Assembly: GCF_014654895.1 (NCBI RefSeq) | Contig: NZ_BNBE01000004.1 | Coordinates: forward strand, 868,001-932,000 | Length of the DNA stretch: 64,000 nucleotides | DNA from: Streptomyces filamentosus | GTDB taxonomy: Bacteria; Actinomycetota; Actinomycetes; Streptomycetales; Streptomycetaceae | Direction: 5' to 3' | Shown here: positions 42,252 to 50,361 of the stretch, in pieces | How the letters are laid out: every line of letters begins with the position of its first letter | How positions within the stretch are numbered: position 1 is the first letter of the stretch | Translations under genes and position numbers: made by a program | The notes under the pieces: model-generated | Seen by the model: the letters and a program-made list of their open reading frames with translations, nothing else | Database searches by the model: none | What the model was told of the DNA's origin: nothing

Positions 42252-43625
42252 TCAGCGGCGTTCGTAGGCGGTGAAGGGCTTGCTCCGGTAGCCGTACGAC
42301 TCGTAGCGGGCGCCGATGAGGCGGTCCCCGTGGGTGAAGAGGGTGTCCACCGACTCGTCCTCCTCGGGGAAGTCGCGGGCTTCGCGCTGTTCGCCCGTGG
42401 CGGCGTCGAGGACGCGGAGGCCGTGGAGGTACGTGACGTCGCCGAAGAGGGGGCTCTCCCGGCGGGAGGTGAGGACGGTGATCTCGCCGTCGTGGGGAAG
42501 GATGCGGTAGCCGGCCTCGCCGTCGAGGCGGTCGTCCTCGACGGTGCCGCCCCAGACCGGTTCGCCGGTGGCGAGGTCGAAGGCGGCGAGGCGGGTGGGA
42601 TTGCCACGGCTGTTCTTCAGCCGGTGGAAGGTCAGGGCGTAGAGCCTGCTGTCGTCCGCCGCCACCGTGAGCCGGTCCTCGCGCCTGATCTCGCCGTAGG
42701 AGCCGCTGAAGTCGATCGGCGGGTTGGGGCGGCCGGTGGCGCCGAAGGAGAAGTAGGCCCCGGAGTCGGAGTCGCCCGACGAGGAGGCGGCCACCACCAG
42801 GGGGTCGGCGGAGACGAATTCGGCGCGCGCGTCCCAGGGGACGGTGGTCCGGTTCCCGAGGGGGGCGGACCAGAGGAGCGCGCCGGTGGCCGGGGCGAAG
42901 GCGGCGGCGAAGAGTTCGGCGTCGCTCGGGACCTTGTCGCCCAGGAGGTGCTCGGTGCCGCCGCAGGCGAGGAGGGCGGCGACCTGGCGCTCGGCCACGG
43001 CGGTCGTGCCCGGTACGCAGCCCTTGGGCAGGGCCGCCTTCCAGCGGGTCTTCCCGGTGCGGGTGTCCACGGCCGCCAGGTCGTCCCCCCGGAGGAGCAC
43101 GGCGAGGCCGGCGCCGGCGGACACCGTGAAGGACTGGAGGCGGCCCGACCAGGAGTCGAGGGCGGGGAGGGCGGTGTGCCAGAGCTCGCGGCCGTCCTCC
43201 GTGTCGATCGCGACGACGTCGACGCATCCGTTGTTCTTGGCCGAGCCGGGGGTGCCGTCCCCGTCGCGGGCGAGGACCAGGACCGAGTTGCCGGTGTCGA
43301 CGGCGGCGTGGCAGATCGCCGAGCGGCCGGGCGGCACGTACTCCCAGTTCCGCTTGCCGGTACGGGCGTCGAACCCGCGCACCGCGTCGAACCGGCTGTG
43401 GACCAGCGTGTCGCCGGACAGCCAGGCCCCCCTGTTCGCCTCCTCGGCCTTGGGGTCCGCGGGGGTGTCCCAGGCGACGCCCAGCTCCCCGGGCGCGGAG
43501 GAGCACCCGGTGAGGAGCGTGCCGAGGACGGTCAGGGCCGCCACCGCCCCGGCCAGGGTGCGCCCGGCCCGTCCGCGCCGTCCCCTCCGTCCGCCGGCCG
43601 GCACGTCGCTCCCCTGCGTGGTCAT
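42252..43625 (-). CDS. PQQ-like beta-propeller lipoprotein
   Basis: A 457-residue exported protein with a basic signal and lipobox LLTGC (Cys41). At least five blade repeats contain the outer-propeller signature of A-x-D-x-x-T/D-G-x-x-x-W: AIDTEDGRELWHT, AVDTRTGKTRWKA, AFAPATGALLWSA, AFDLATGEPVWGG. Such proteins are surface-attached scaffolds or sensors; enzyme activity is unlikely because quinone-site residues are not obvious. Confidence 0.85.
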   Translation of the reverse strand: MTTQGSDVPAGGRRGRRGRAGRTLAGAVAALTVLGTLLTGCSSAPGELGVAWDTPADPKAEEANRGAWLSGDTLVHSRFDAVRGFDARTGKRNWEYVPPGRSAICHAAVDTGNSVLVLARDGDGTPGSAKNNGCVDVVAIDTEDGRELWHTALPALDSWSGRLQSFTVSAGAGLAVLLRGDDLAAVDTRTGKTRWKAALPKGCVPGTTAVAERQVAALLACGGTEHLLGDKVPSDAELFAAAFAPATGALLWSAPLGNRTTVPWDARAEFVSADPLVVAASSSGDSDSGAYFSFGATGRPNPPIDFSGSYGEIRREDRLTVAADDSRLYALTFHRLKNSRGNPTRLAAFDLATGEPVWGGTVEDDRLDGEAGYRILPHDGEITVLTSRRESPLFGDVTYLHGLRVLDAATGEQREARDFPEEDESVDTLFTHGDRLIGARYESYGYRSKPFTAYERR

Positions 43626-43731
43626 GTCCGTCTCCCCCGTCCGTGCCGTCCTCGACGGCGATCATCATAGGAGGCCGGTCCGGCGGGCCGGGATCCGCTT
43701 CCCCGCGGGCGGGTCCACCGCACCGCCCGGC

Positions 43732-44469
43732 CTACCGGGGTCGCATCAGGCGCAGGTCCTCGCCCCACGCGTCCAGCACCTCGCCGTGCCCGGCCCGCCG
43801 GGCCGCCGCCTCGACCCGGGCGAAGAGACGGCGCTGCGCGGACGTGTCGCCCGTCGCCGCGACGCGGTCCACGGCGTCGAGCAGCGGCCGGGTGTCCCAG
43901 CCGGGGAGGGGGAAGCGGGCGAGTTCCCACTCCAGGTACTTGTTGTACGGGCGGGGGCGCCGGTCCAGCGCGAAGAGCGTCTCCAGCAGGAACCCCATGC
44001 TGTCGGCGGCGTCGAGCCGGGCCGCGAGGGCGTGTCCGTCGCGGTCGTTCTTCACCGAGCGGTAGAGGGAGTTGGCGTACGCGTCGAGCGCGGCGTCCGC
44101 CTCGCGGAATGCCTCGTCGGCGGTGAGCGTCGCCTTGTCGGCGAGGATCCGGGCGATGCCCCCGTCGAGCCGGTCGAGCACGATCCGGGCCCGGGCGAGG
44201 GCGTACCGCTCGAAGCCGGGCATCCCGACGGCGCGGAACGCGTCCGAGGAGAGGACGATCAGGTCGAGTTCCGGGGTGCGGTGCCCCGCGAAGCGGGTGA
44301 GTTCCGTCGCCGCCCCCTCCGCGAGGACGACGTACAGGTCGTGGTCGGAGTGCTCGGTGGCCATGCCCTCGTGGGCCCGTGAGCCCTTGAGGACGAGGCC
44401 GACGACCGCCGGGTCGGCGGTGGCGATCTCCACGAACTCGGCGTAGGAAAGGCGTTCCTGACTGTCCAT
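43732..44469 (-). CDS. nucleotidyltransferase-fold protein
   Basis: A 245-residue cytoplasmic protein with the pol-beta nucleotidyltransferase signature GSRAHEG...HSDHDLY near 30-46 (two Asp metal ligands) and a third acidic strand ELDLIVL near 73. The rest is helical. Similar to antibiotic-nucleotidyltransferase or DUF4037-like proteins. It starts 4 bases after the TIGR04222 gene, so the two form an operon. Substrate unknown. Confidence 0.8.
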   Translation of the reverse strand: MDSQERLSYAEFVEIATADPAVVGLVLKGSRAHEGMATEHSDHDLYVVLAEGAATELTRFAGHRTPELDLIVLSSDAFRAVGMPGFERYALARARIVLDRLDGGIARILADKATLTADEAFREADAALDAYANSLYRSVKNDRDGHALAARLDAADSMGFLLETLFALDRRPRPYNKYLEWELARFPLPGWDTRPLLDAVDRVAATGDTSAQRRLFARVEAAARRAGHGEVLDAWGEDLRLMRPR

Positions 44470-44473
44470 CTGG

Positions 44474-45256
44474 TCATTCTCCGCCACCGCCACCGCCACC
44501 GCCGCCTCCGCCGGAGAGGGCGCTCGCACCGTACGAGTCGCCCTCGCTCCGGGCGACGGTCTCCCGGAGGGCGCGGCCTCCGAGCAGTCCGGAGCGGGCG
44601 GCGAACGCCGGTGCCAGCAGCCGCAGGGCCCGGCGCCCGTGGAGCGCGACGAGGAGTCCGGACTCCTCCGGTCCGGCCGGGGCGTCACCGGGAAGGGGAC
44701 GCAGCCGGCGCGCCTCCCGCAGCAGCCGGTGCCCGGCCAGCGTCCGCGGCGGGGCGCACAGGACGGCGAGCGCGAGCACGGCCAGGGGCAGCCCCGCCCG
44801 GGGAGCCCCCTGCACCGCGACGGCCACGGCCGTGCCGCCCGCCGCGAGGGCCGCCAGACCGGCCGCCGCCAGCCGGACCCGTCCGCATCGCAGGCCGCGC
44901 CCGGCCAGTTCGGTGCGCAGCCCCTCCTGGGCCCGCCGCACCGCCGGAGCGGCGGCGGCGTCGGCCACCGACAGCTCCCGCCCGAACACCTGCCACGCGG
45001 CCCGGCCCAGCGCCGACGCGTCACGTCCGGGACTCGCGTGCACCACCCGCCGCAGCCGGCCGGCCCGGCCGACGTCGACCACCCCCGCGAGGTGGAGCTC
45101 CACGACGGCCACCGCCAGCGCGGCCTTCGGACCGCCCCTCACCCCCGCGACCCCGACCGCCGTCAGCCCTTCCCGCCGCCCCCTGACGGGCAGCCACCGC
45201 AGCAGCGCAGCCGCCACGAGCCCGGCCACCGCGCACGCCACACCGATCGTTCCCAT
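44474..45256 (-). CDS. TIGR04222-like membrane protein
   Basis: About 260 residues from the ATG at 45256 (an upstream GTG at 45304 is possible). First helix TIGVACAVAGLVAAALLRWL, a cytoplasmic region with the conserved LRTELAGRGL, two helices in the middle, and a tail of eleven glycines. TIGR04222 proteins of actinobacteria share this architecture and usually end in glycine/cysteine repeats; here the cysteines are missing. Function unknown. Confidence 0.75.
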   Translation of the reverse strand: MGTIGVACAVAGLVAAALLRWLPVRGRREGLTAVGVAGVRGGPKAALAVAVVELHLAGVVDVGRAGRLRRVVHASPGRDASALGRAAWQVFGRELSVADAAAAPAVRRAQEGLRTELAGRGLRCGRVRLAAAGLAALAAGGTAVAVAVQGAPRAGLPLAVLALAVLCAPPRTLAGHRLLREARRLRPLPGDAPAGPEESGLLVALHGRRALRLLAPAFAARSGLLGGRALRETVARSEGDSYGASALSGGGGGGGGGGGE

Positions 45257-45483
45257 CCCGCACCCCCACCGGACGGACTCCAGGACCTCCCCGGCCCTCC
45301 TCACGGAACAATGACACGCCCGGACCGTTCTGACCCCCTGCCCGCGACACCCGGCCCCGGGCGGGCGCGCCGGGGCGGCCCGGAGTGTCCGGGTGGTGCG
45401 GCACGAGGTGATCTGGAATGCTCCCGACCCCGGCCACCCGGCGGGACCTCCCCCGCCGCCGGCACGCAGAAGGTGAGCGCATC

Positions 45484-46026
45484 ATGCCCGGCGACCGTCT
45501 CATGCCGATCCGCAGCGCCGAGTTCCAGGCCATGGCCGAGAGGGTCCTGCGGGTCACCGAGCTCACCTCCCGGCTGAACGTCCTCCCCTTCGAGGACGAG
45601 GCGGGCAAGGCGGAGCTGTTCGAGCGGATCCTCGGCAGGCCGCTGCCGGCGAGGACCACCATCTACCCGCCGTTCTACACGGACCACGGCCTGAACCTCG
45701 ACCTCGCCGAACGCGTCTTCATCAACCAGAACTGCACGTTCCTGGACTACGCCGGGATCCGGATCGCCAAGCGCGTGATGATCGGCCCGAAGGTCACGTT
45801 CATCACCAGCGGCCATCCGGTCGACCCCGGGGAACGGCGCCTTTACCTCACCGGCGCGCCCATCGACGTGGCGGAGAACGTGTGGATCGGCGCCGGTGCC
45901 ACGATCCTGCCCGGCGTCACCATCGGCCGCGACGCCGTGATCGCCGCCGGCGCGGTCGTCGCCGACGACGTCCCCCCGGCGAGCCTGGTGACCGGCGGCA
46001 AGGCGACGGTGCGCAGGGAGTGGTGA
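45484..46026 (+). CDS. sugar O-acetyltransferase, hexapeptide-repeat family
   Basis: A 180-residue NodL/LacA/Maa-type enzyme that moves acetyl from acetyl-CoA to a sugar hydroxyl. Left-handed beta-helix repeats run from about residue 65; catalytic His in FITSGHPVDP near 104, acetyl-CoA loop VWIGAGATILPGVTIG near 129. AAGGTGAG precedes the ATG. Acceptor sugar unknown. Confidence 0.9.
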   Translation: MPGDRLMPIRSAEFQAMAERVLRVTELTSRLNVLPFEDEAGKAELFERILGRPLPARTTIYPPFYTDHGLNLDLAERVFINQNCTFLDYAGIRIAKRVMIGPKVTFITSGHPVDPGERRLYLTGAPIDVAENVWIGAGATILPGVTIGRDAVIAAGAVVADDVPPASLVTGGKATVRREW

Positions 46027-46127
46027 CACCCCGCGGCGGCTGGAACCGCGAACCGGTCGGTGACGGAGACGGCGAACTCCTGGTGATCGCCCACCTGGTC
46101 GGCGCGGAACGACCCGGAGGGCCTCCT

Positions 46128-46322
46128 CTACCGCTCCTTGACCGCGTCGACGAAGGCGGTGAACGCGGCGGCGGAGACGGCGAGGGCGGGGCCGGCCGGG
46201 ACCTTCGAGTCACGGACGGGGACGATGCCGAGGGCGGGGACGAGGTTGTGGGCGACCTCGACGCAGTTGCCACCGTTGTTGCTGTAAGAGGACTTGAACC
46301 AGTGGGGGGAATCGGTGGTCAC
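46128..46322 (-). CDS. DUF397 protein
   Basis: A 64-residue protein with the DUF397 signature WFKSSYSNNGGNCVEVA and VRDSKVP. These small proteins are encoded next to XRE/DUF5753 regulators throughout Streptomyces and act as partners or antagonists in development and antibiotic control. GTG start overlaps the XRE stop by 4 bases. Confidence 0.95.
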   Translation of the reverse strand: MTTDSPHWFKSSYSNNGGNCVEVAHNLVPALGIVPVRDSKVPAGPALAVSAAAFTAFVDAVKER

Positions 46323-47158
46323 AGCATGCCCTTTCGTACTTCCTCGATCATGGCGACGGAGTCCGCCGGGGAGAGCGATTCCGCTGCCAGCCGATGGTAG
46401 TCCAGAAGCGTGGACGCCACCGTTCCGTTATCCCGCTCCAAATGGCCCTTCGCCTGCGATTCGGCGTAGGCGAGTACGGACCGGTCCGGCAGCGTCACCA
46501 GGTTCACGGGAAGGTCGAACGGCCGCCTCTCCCCTATGTCGAACGGCGCCACTTGGAGGACGGTGAGCGGGCGCGTCGCGAACTCCACTAGCTGTTCCAG
46601 CTGCGCGGCCATGACCTCGCGCCCGCCGACCACGCGCCGGATACAACTCTCGTCCATCACGACGAAGAGCGCCGGTGGCCTTTGCTGCTCCAGGAGTTGC
46701 TGTCGCCCGGCCAGGAACTCCACTCGTTCGGCCGCTTGGCCAGCCGTGATCACTCCGCGGGCGACGGAGCTGGACGCCAGGACCTGTGCGTACTCAGACG
46801 TCTGGAGGAGTCCCGGAACGATCCCGATCTCGAACAGGCGCAGCTCCACCGCCCTGCGCTCCTGATGGATGTACTCCGGGAAGCCCTCCAAAAGCACACC
46901 GTGCCGTAGCTTCTGCCACTCGCTCTCGTACGACTGTTCCGTTTCCGCGAGGCCGAATGCGACATCAAGGGCTCTTGAGAAGGCGAGAGTTGAAGACCTC
47001 CGGCCAGTTTCGACTGCGGAGACGTGCTTGCTGGAGTACCCCGTCCGGACGGCCAACTCCTCCTGTGTCCAGCCCCGCTCTTCCCTCAGCCTGCGCACTC
47101 TCGCCCCGTACGCGGCGGCCGGCCCGCCGGCCGGGTCCAGCTCCTTGCGGTTGGCCAC
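46319..47158 (-). CDS. XRE-family regulator with DUF5753 domain
   Basis: A 279-residue regulator: helix-turn-helix about residues 18-72 (REERGWTQEELAVRTGYSSK, SAVETGRR) and a DUF5753 domain from about 100 (EIGIVPGLLQTSEYAQVL). GTG at 47158 follows GGAGGGAG. It pairs with the DUF397 gene and is divergent from a 146-residue protein gene 94 bases away. Confidence 0.93.
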   Translation of the reverse strand: MANRKELDPAGGPAAAYGARVRRLREERGWTQEELAVRTGYSSKHVSAVETGRRSSTLAFSRALDVAFGLAETEQSYESEWQKLRHGVLLEGFPEYIHQERRAVELRLFEIGIVPGLLQTSEYAQVLASSSVARGVITAGQAAERVEFLAGRQQLLEQQRPPALFVVMDESCIRRVVGGREVMAAQLEQLVEFATRPLTVLQVAPFDIGERRPFDLPVNLVTLPDRSVLAYAESQAKGHLERDNGTVASTLLDYHRLAAESLSPADSVAMIEEVRKGML

Positions 47159-47252
47159 AACTCTCCCTCCACATTTCGCACGTTGAAGGCATCTCGACTG
47201 TAGGCCACGCTGAGTGCTCCTGGTAGCAGATCGGCTACAGAGAGGAGCCGTC

Positions 47253-47693
47253 GTGCCCGCAAGCGACCACCCCACCCCCGTTCCGGATCTCGGCACCTAC
47301 ATGGCGGAAGACACCACCGAGGGGACCCCTCGGCTCGGCAAGGTCACCGCCTGGGACGGGGAGCTGGTCCATCTGGAACCGCCCGGCGGAGGGGCTCCGT
47401 GGAGCGCCGCGCCGGCCGGTCTGCGGCGGCCGAGCGAGCGGGAGCGCGCGCTGATCCGCGTCCTCACCCGTCCGGTCACGGCGACCCGCTCCGCGGCCCG
47501 CGCCCCGCGGACCTTTCCGGAGCCGCCGGTGGTCCTCTCGGTGGAGCCCGTACCGCCCGCCGTGCCGGCGCCCGGGTGCGCGACGTGCGCGCTCGCGGCG
47601 GAGCGGGAGCGGCAGCAGCTGCGGGACCGCGACCATTCGGCGGCGGTGGACTCCCGGATCGAGATGCGCGGGCACCCGCACGGACGACCGTGA
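47253..47693 (+). CDS. hypothetical protein divergent from the XRE/DUF397 pair
   Basis: About 146 residues from a GTG after GAGGAG. The middle reads GKVTAWDGELVHLEPPGGG and the C-terminal part has CATC followed by a charged helix (AERERQQLRDRDHS). I do not recognise a named family; similar short proteins sit beside XRE/DUF397 modules in Streptomyces. Overlaps the next gene by 4 bases. Confidence 0.65.
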   Translation: MPASDHPTPVPDLGTYMAEDTTEGTPRLGKVTAWDGELVHLEPPGGGAPWSAAPAGLRRPSERERALIRVLTRPVTATRSAARAPRTFPEPPVVLSVEPVPPAVPAPGCATCALAAERERQQLRDRDHSAAVDSRIEMRGHPHGRP

Positions 47694-47902
47694 CGACGCC
47701 GGTCCACCGGCTGCGCACGCACCCGGGGGCGGAGTGCGAGGTGACCGTGACCGCGCGGTGCATGGACGGCGGGTATACGTGGGAGGCGGAGCCGGCGCCG
47801 GCGGAGAGGGCCGTGGGGTGCGAGTCGCACGCGGCGGTCACCGGGCACCGTACGTTCGCCGTGCGCCTGGAGTACATCGCGCTGGTGACGAGCGAGGAGT
47901 GA
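47690..47902 (+). CDS. small hypothetical protein
   Basis: A 70-residue protein from a GTG overlapping the previous stop. Three Cys/His-bearing segments (GAECEVTVTARC, GCESHAAVTGHRTF) suggest metal binding or a compact beta fold. Family not recognised. Probably co-expressed with the preceding gene. Confidence 0.6.
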   Translation: MTTPVHRLRTHPGAECEVTVTARCMDGGYTWEAEPAPAERAVGCESHAAVTGHRTFAVRLEYIALVTSEE

Positions 47903-47938
47903 GGGGCGCGGAGCCTTCACGGCGGAGGGCCGGGGTCC

Positions 47939-47986
47939 GTTCCCGTACGGCCCCGTTCCCGTACGGCCCCGTTCCCGTACGGCCCC
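47939..47986. repeat. three exact 16-base tandem repeats
   Basis: GTTCCCGTACGGCCCC is repeated three times without change at 47939-47954, 47955-47970 and 47971-47986, in the gap before the AraC gene. Each copy contains CCGTACGG, an 8-base palindrome. Copy number may vary between strains. Confidence 0.9.
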
Positions 47987-48064
47987 GGTCGGCGGGCGCG
48001 CAGCACCGTGTGACGGGCGTCGGCCGCCGTCCTCCTCGGCCGGGCGGCTCGTACACTGGCGAAG

Positions 48065-48901
48065 ATGGAGGACCACACGGCCGCCGGGATCGTCGCGCTT
48101 CCGGCGCCCGCCCTGCGGGAGTACGTCGACTCGTACGTCGGCTTCGACCTCCGCGGCTTCCCGCCGGGGGTGCACTGCGGGCCGCCGGGCCGCGCGCTCA
48201 CCGCGGTGATCAGCCTGTCCGAGCCCCTGGAGATGGCTGCGGGCGTCGACGACGGGTCGCCGGTCGCCCGGTTCGGCGGCGTGGCCGGCGGTCTGATGTG
48301 CCGGTCCGTCGCGGTCCACCACGACGGGCGCCAGCAAGGCGTCCGGGTGTCGCTGACGCCGCTCGGGGCCCGGGCCGTCTACGGCGTGCCGTCCGCCGAG
48401 CTCGCCCACCGACTGGTCCCGCTCGACGAGCTCCTCGGACCGTTCGCCGTCGAGCTGGCCGAGCGGCTCCGGTCGGCGCCGACGTGGGCGGCGCGGTTCG
48501 GAGCGCTGGACGCCCTGTTCCTCCGGGCCGTCGGCCGTGGCGCCGGCGGCGACCCCGTGCGCGGGGTGCGTCCCGAGGTGGCCGAGGCGTGGCGCCGCCT
48601 CGTGGTCTCGCGGGGGCGCGTCCAGATCGGTGCGGTCGCCGCGGAGCTCGGCTGGAGCCGGCGGTACCTCACCGAGCGGTTCCGCGGCGAGGTGGGCCTG
48701 TCACCGAAGAGCCTCGCCCGGGTCCTGCGCTTCGAGTACGCGCACGAACTGGCGGCGGCCCGGGACCCGCTCCCGTGGGGCGAGGTGGCGGCCGTCTCCG
48801 GCTACGCGGACCAGGCCCATCTCGTGCGGGACTGGCGGGAGTTCACGGGCCGGTCACCGACGGTCTGGCGCCGCGGCGAAGTCCTCCTCGGAGCCGGGTA
48901 G
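48065..48901 (+). CDS. AraC-family transcriptional regulator
   Basis: A 278-residue regulator with a DUF6597-like or AraC-type N-terminal sensor and two C-terminal helix-turn-helix motifs (about residues 190-270: IGAVAAELGWSRRYLTERF and VAAVSGYADQAHLVRDW). Next to it lie the cupin and SGNH hydrolase genes on the same strand, its most likely targets. Confidence 0.88.
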   Translation: MEDHTAAGIVALPAPALREYVDSYVGFDLRGFPPGVHCGPPGRALTAVISLSEPLEMAAGVDDGSPVARFGGVAGGLMCRSVAVHHDGRQQGVRVSLTPLGARAVYGVPSAELAHRLVPLDELLGPFAVELAERLRSAPTWAARFGALDALFLRAVGRGAGGDPVRGVRPEVAEAWRRLVVSRGRVQIGAVAAELGWSRRYLTERFRGEVGLSPKSLARVLRFEYAHELAAARDPLPWGEVAAVSGYADQAHLVRDWREFTGRSPTVWRRGEVLLGAG

Positions 48902-48995
48902 TCGTCGGTCTTCCGTCCGCCCGCCGACCCGTCGCGCCGGTCTCCCTTCCCTTTTCTTCAAGACCGTCCCCTCGCCGCCGTGGACGATCGTCGGC

Positions 48996-49466
48996 ATGAG
49001 AATCATCGACGACGCACGCAATGCCATGGACCTGCGGACCACTCCCGTACACCTCGGACTGGGGTCGAGGGCGAAACCCGTCGAGGGCTTCGCCTGGGAC
49101 CCGGAGGTGCTCCGGGCCTACGGCGCCGCGGTCGCGGCGGACGGCGCCGAGGGCCGGATGGTGATGATCTTCGACGGCGAGGGGGCCGGCGACCACTGGG
49201 AGAGCCACCCCGCGGGCGACGAACTGGTCGTGTGCCTCAGCGGGTCCGTGACGGTCACCCGCGACGTGGACGGGGTGACCGACCGCGTCGTGCTCGGGCC
49301 GGGCGAGGCCACCATCAACCCGGCCGGGGTGTGGCACGCGGTCGACACGGAGGGGCCGGCGTCCCTCCTGTCCATCACGGCGACCCTCGGCACCGACCAC
49401 CGTCCGCGGACCGACGCCCGGCCGGCCGGACGCGCCGGCACGCCCGGCCCGGAGGAGGCGCCGTGA
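48996..49466 (+). CDS. cupin-domain protein
   Basis: A 156-residue single-cupin protein. Motif 1 DHWESHPAGDELVVCLSG and motif 2 GPGEATINPAGVWHAV supply possible metal ligands (His, Glu, His). ATG at 48996 follows no strong ribosome site. Overlaps the SGNH hydrolase gene by 4 bases; function unknown, possibly sensing or isomerisation of a small ligand. Confidence 0.85.
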   Translation: MRIIDDARNAMDLRTTPVHLGLGSRAKPVEGFAWDPEVLRAYGAAVAADGAEGRMVMIFDGEGAGDHWESHPAGDELVVCLSGSVTVTRDVDGVTDRVVLGPGEATINPAGVWHAVDTEGPASLLSITATLGTDHRPRTDARPAGRAGTPGPEEAP

Positions 49467-50182
49467 CGACGCGCGTCGCGTGCCTCGGCGACAGCCTCAC
49501 CCGCGCGCAGTTCAGCGTCGACTACCTGGACCTCCTCGAACGGCGCCGTCCGCCGGGCGACCTGCGGATCGACCGTTTCGGCGTCAACGGCGACTTCGCC
49601 CACAACCTCTTGCAGCGCCTCGACGCCGTCGTCGCGGACCCGCCCGACGTGATCACCGTGCTGATCGGGACCAACGACGCCCGGGCGAGCCTGGACGGCT
49701 ACCCCGTCGAGCAGGCCGTGAAGCGCAAGAAGCTCCCCGTCCGCCCGTCGGCCGGCTGGTTCCAGGAGTGCCTGGAGGCTGTCGTGGCACGGCTGCGGGC
49801 GGAGACCGACGCGGCGATCGGCCTGCTGACGCTGCCGGTGCTCGGACAGCGGCTCGACGGAGCGGCGGCACAGGCGTCGGAGGCGTACAGCCGGATGGTC
49901 GCCGAGGTCGCCGCCGGCCACGGGGTGCCCTGCCTCCCGCTCCACGAACGCCAGGTCGAGGAACTGCGCCGGGTGGACCCGCCGCCGGTCCCCTACCGGG
50001 AGGTGACGCCCGCGGCGGCCATCGGCGTCCTCGTCGAACACGCGGTGCTGCGCCGCAGCCTCGACGCGATCTCGCGGCGGCGGGGTCTCCTCCTCACGAC
50101 CGACCACGTCCACCAGAACAGCCGCGGCGCCGCCCTCGTCGCCGAGGTAGTCGACGCCGGTCTGCCGGTCCTGGGCACGTGA
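49463..50182 (+). CDS. SGNH/GDSL hydrolase
   Basis: A 239-residue cytoplasmic esterase of the SGNH fold: block I CLGDSLT near 8 (nucleophile Ser), Gly in FGVNGDF, block III VLIGTNDAR near 66 and the Asp-His block DHVHQNSRGA near 214. No signal peptide. Starts with GTG overlapping the cupin stop, so the two are coupled. Substrate unknown. Confidence 0.88.
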   Translation: MTTRVACLGDSLTRAQFSVDYLDLLERRRPPGDLRIDRFGVNGDFAHNLLQRLDAVVADPPDVITVLIGTNDARASLDGYPVEQAVKRKKLPVRPSAGWFQECLEAVVARLRAETDAAIGLLTLPVLGQRLDGAAAQASEAYSRMVAEVAAGHGVPCLPLHERQVEELRRVDPPPVPYREVTPAAAIGVLVEHAVLRRSLDAISRRRGLLLTTDHVHQNSRGAALVAEVVDAGLPVLGT

Positions 50183-50305
50183 CCGGTCCCGCGCCTCCGG
50201 GCGCGGATCGCGGCTCCCGCCGACGCGCTCGGCGGGGGCCGTCCCCGTGACGAGCCGGGGACGGGCAGGGGGGCGGATCGGGGACGGGCAGGGGCGGACC
50301 GGGAA

Positions 50306-50351
50306 CGGCCCGGCACGGGGCCCTTCCCGGTCATGGCCCCGTGCCGGGCCG
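50306..50351. terminator. 17-base perfect hairpin between convergent genes
   Basis: Bases 50306-50322 and 50335-50351 are exact reverse complements with a 12-base loop. It lies between the SGNH hydrolase stop and the convergent GH31 stop and should terminate both. Just upstream GGGGACGGGCAGGGG is repeated. Confidence 0.8.
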
Positions 50352-50361
50352 CCCCACCGGG

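Noticed and set aside
46027..46127. Possible extra small gene between the acetyltransferase and DUF397
   Set aside because: A short open stretch has reasonable codon use but no start, ribosome site or recognisable product.
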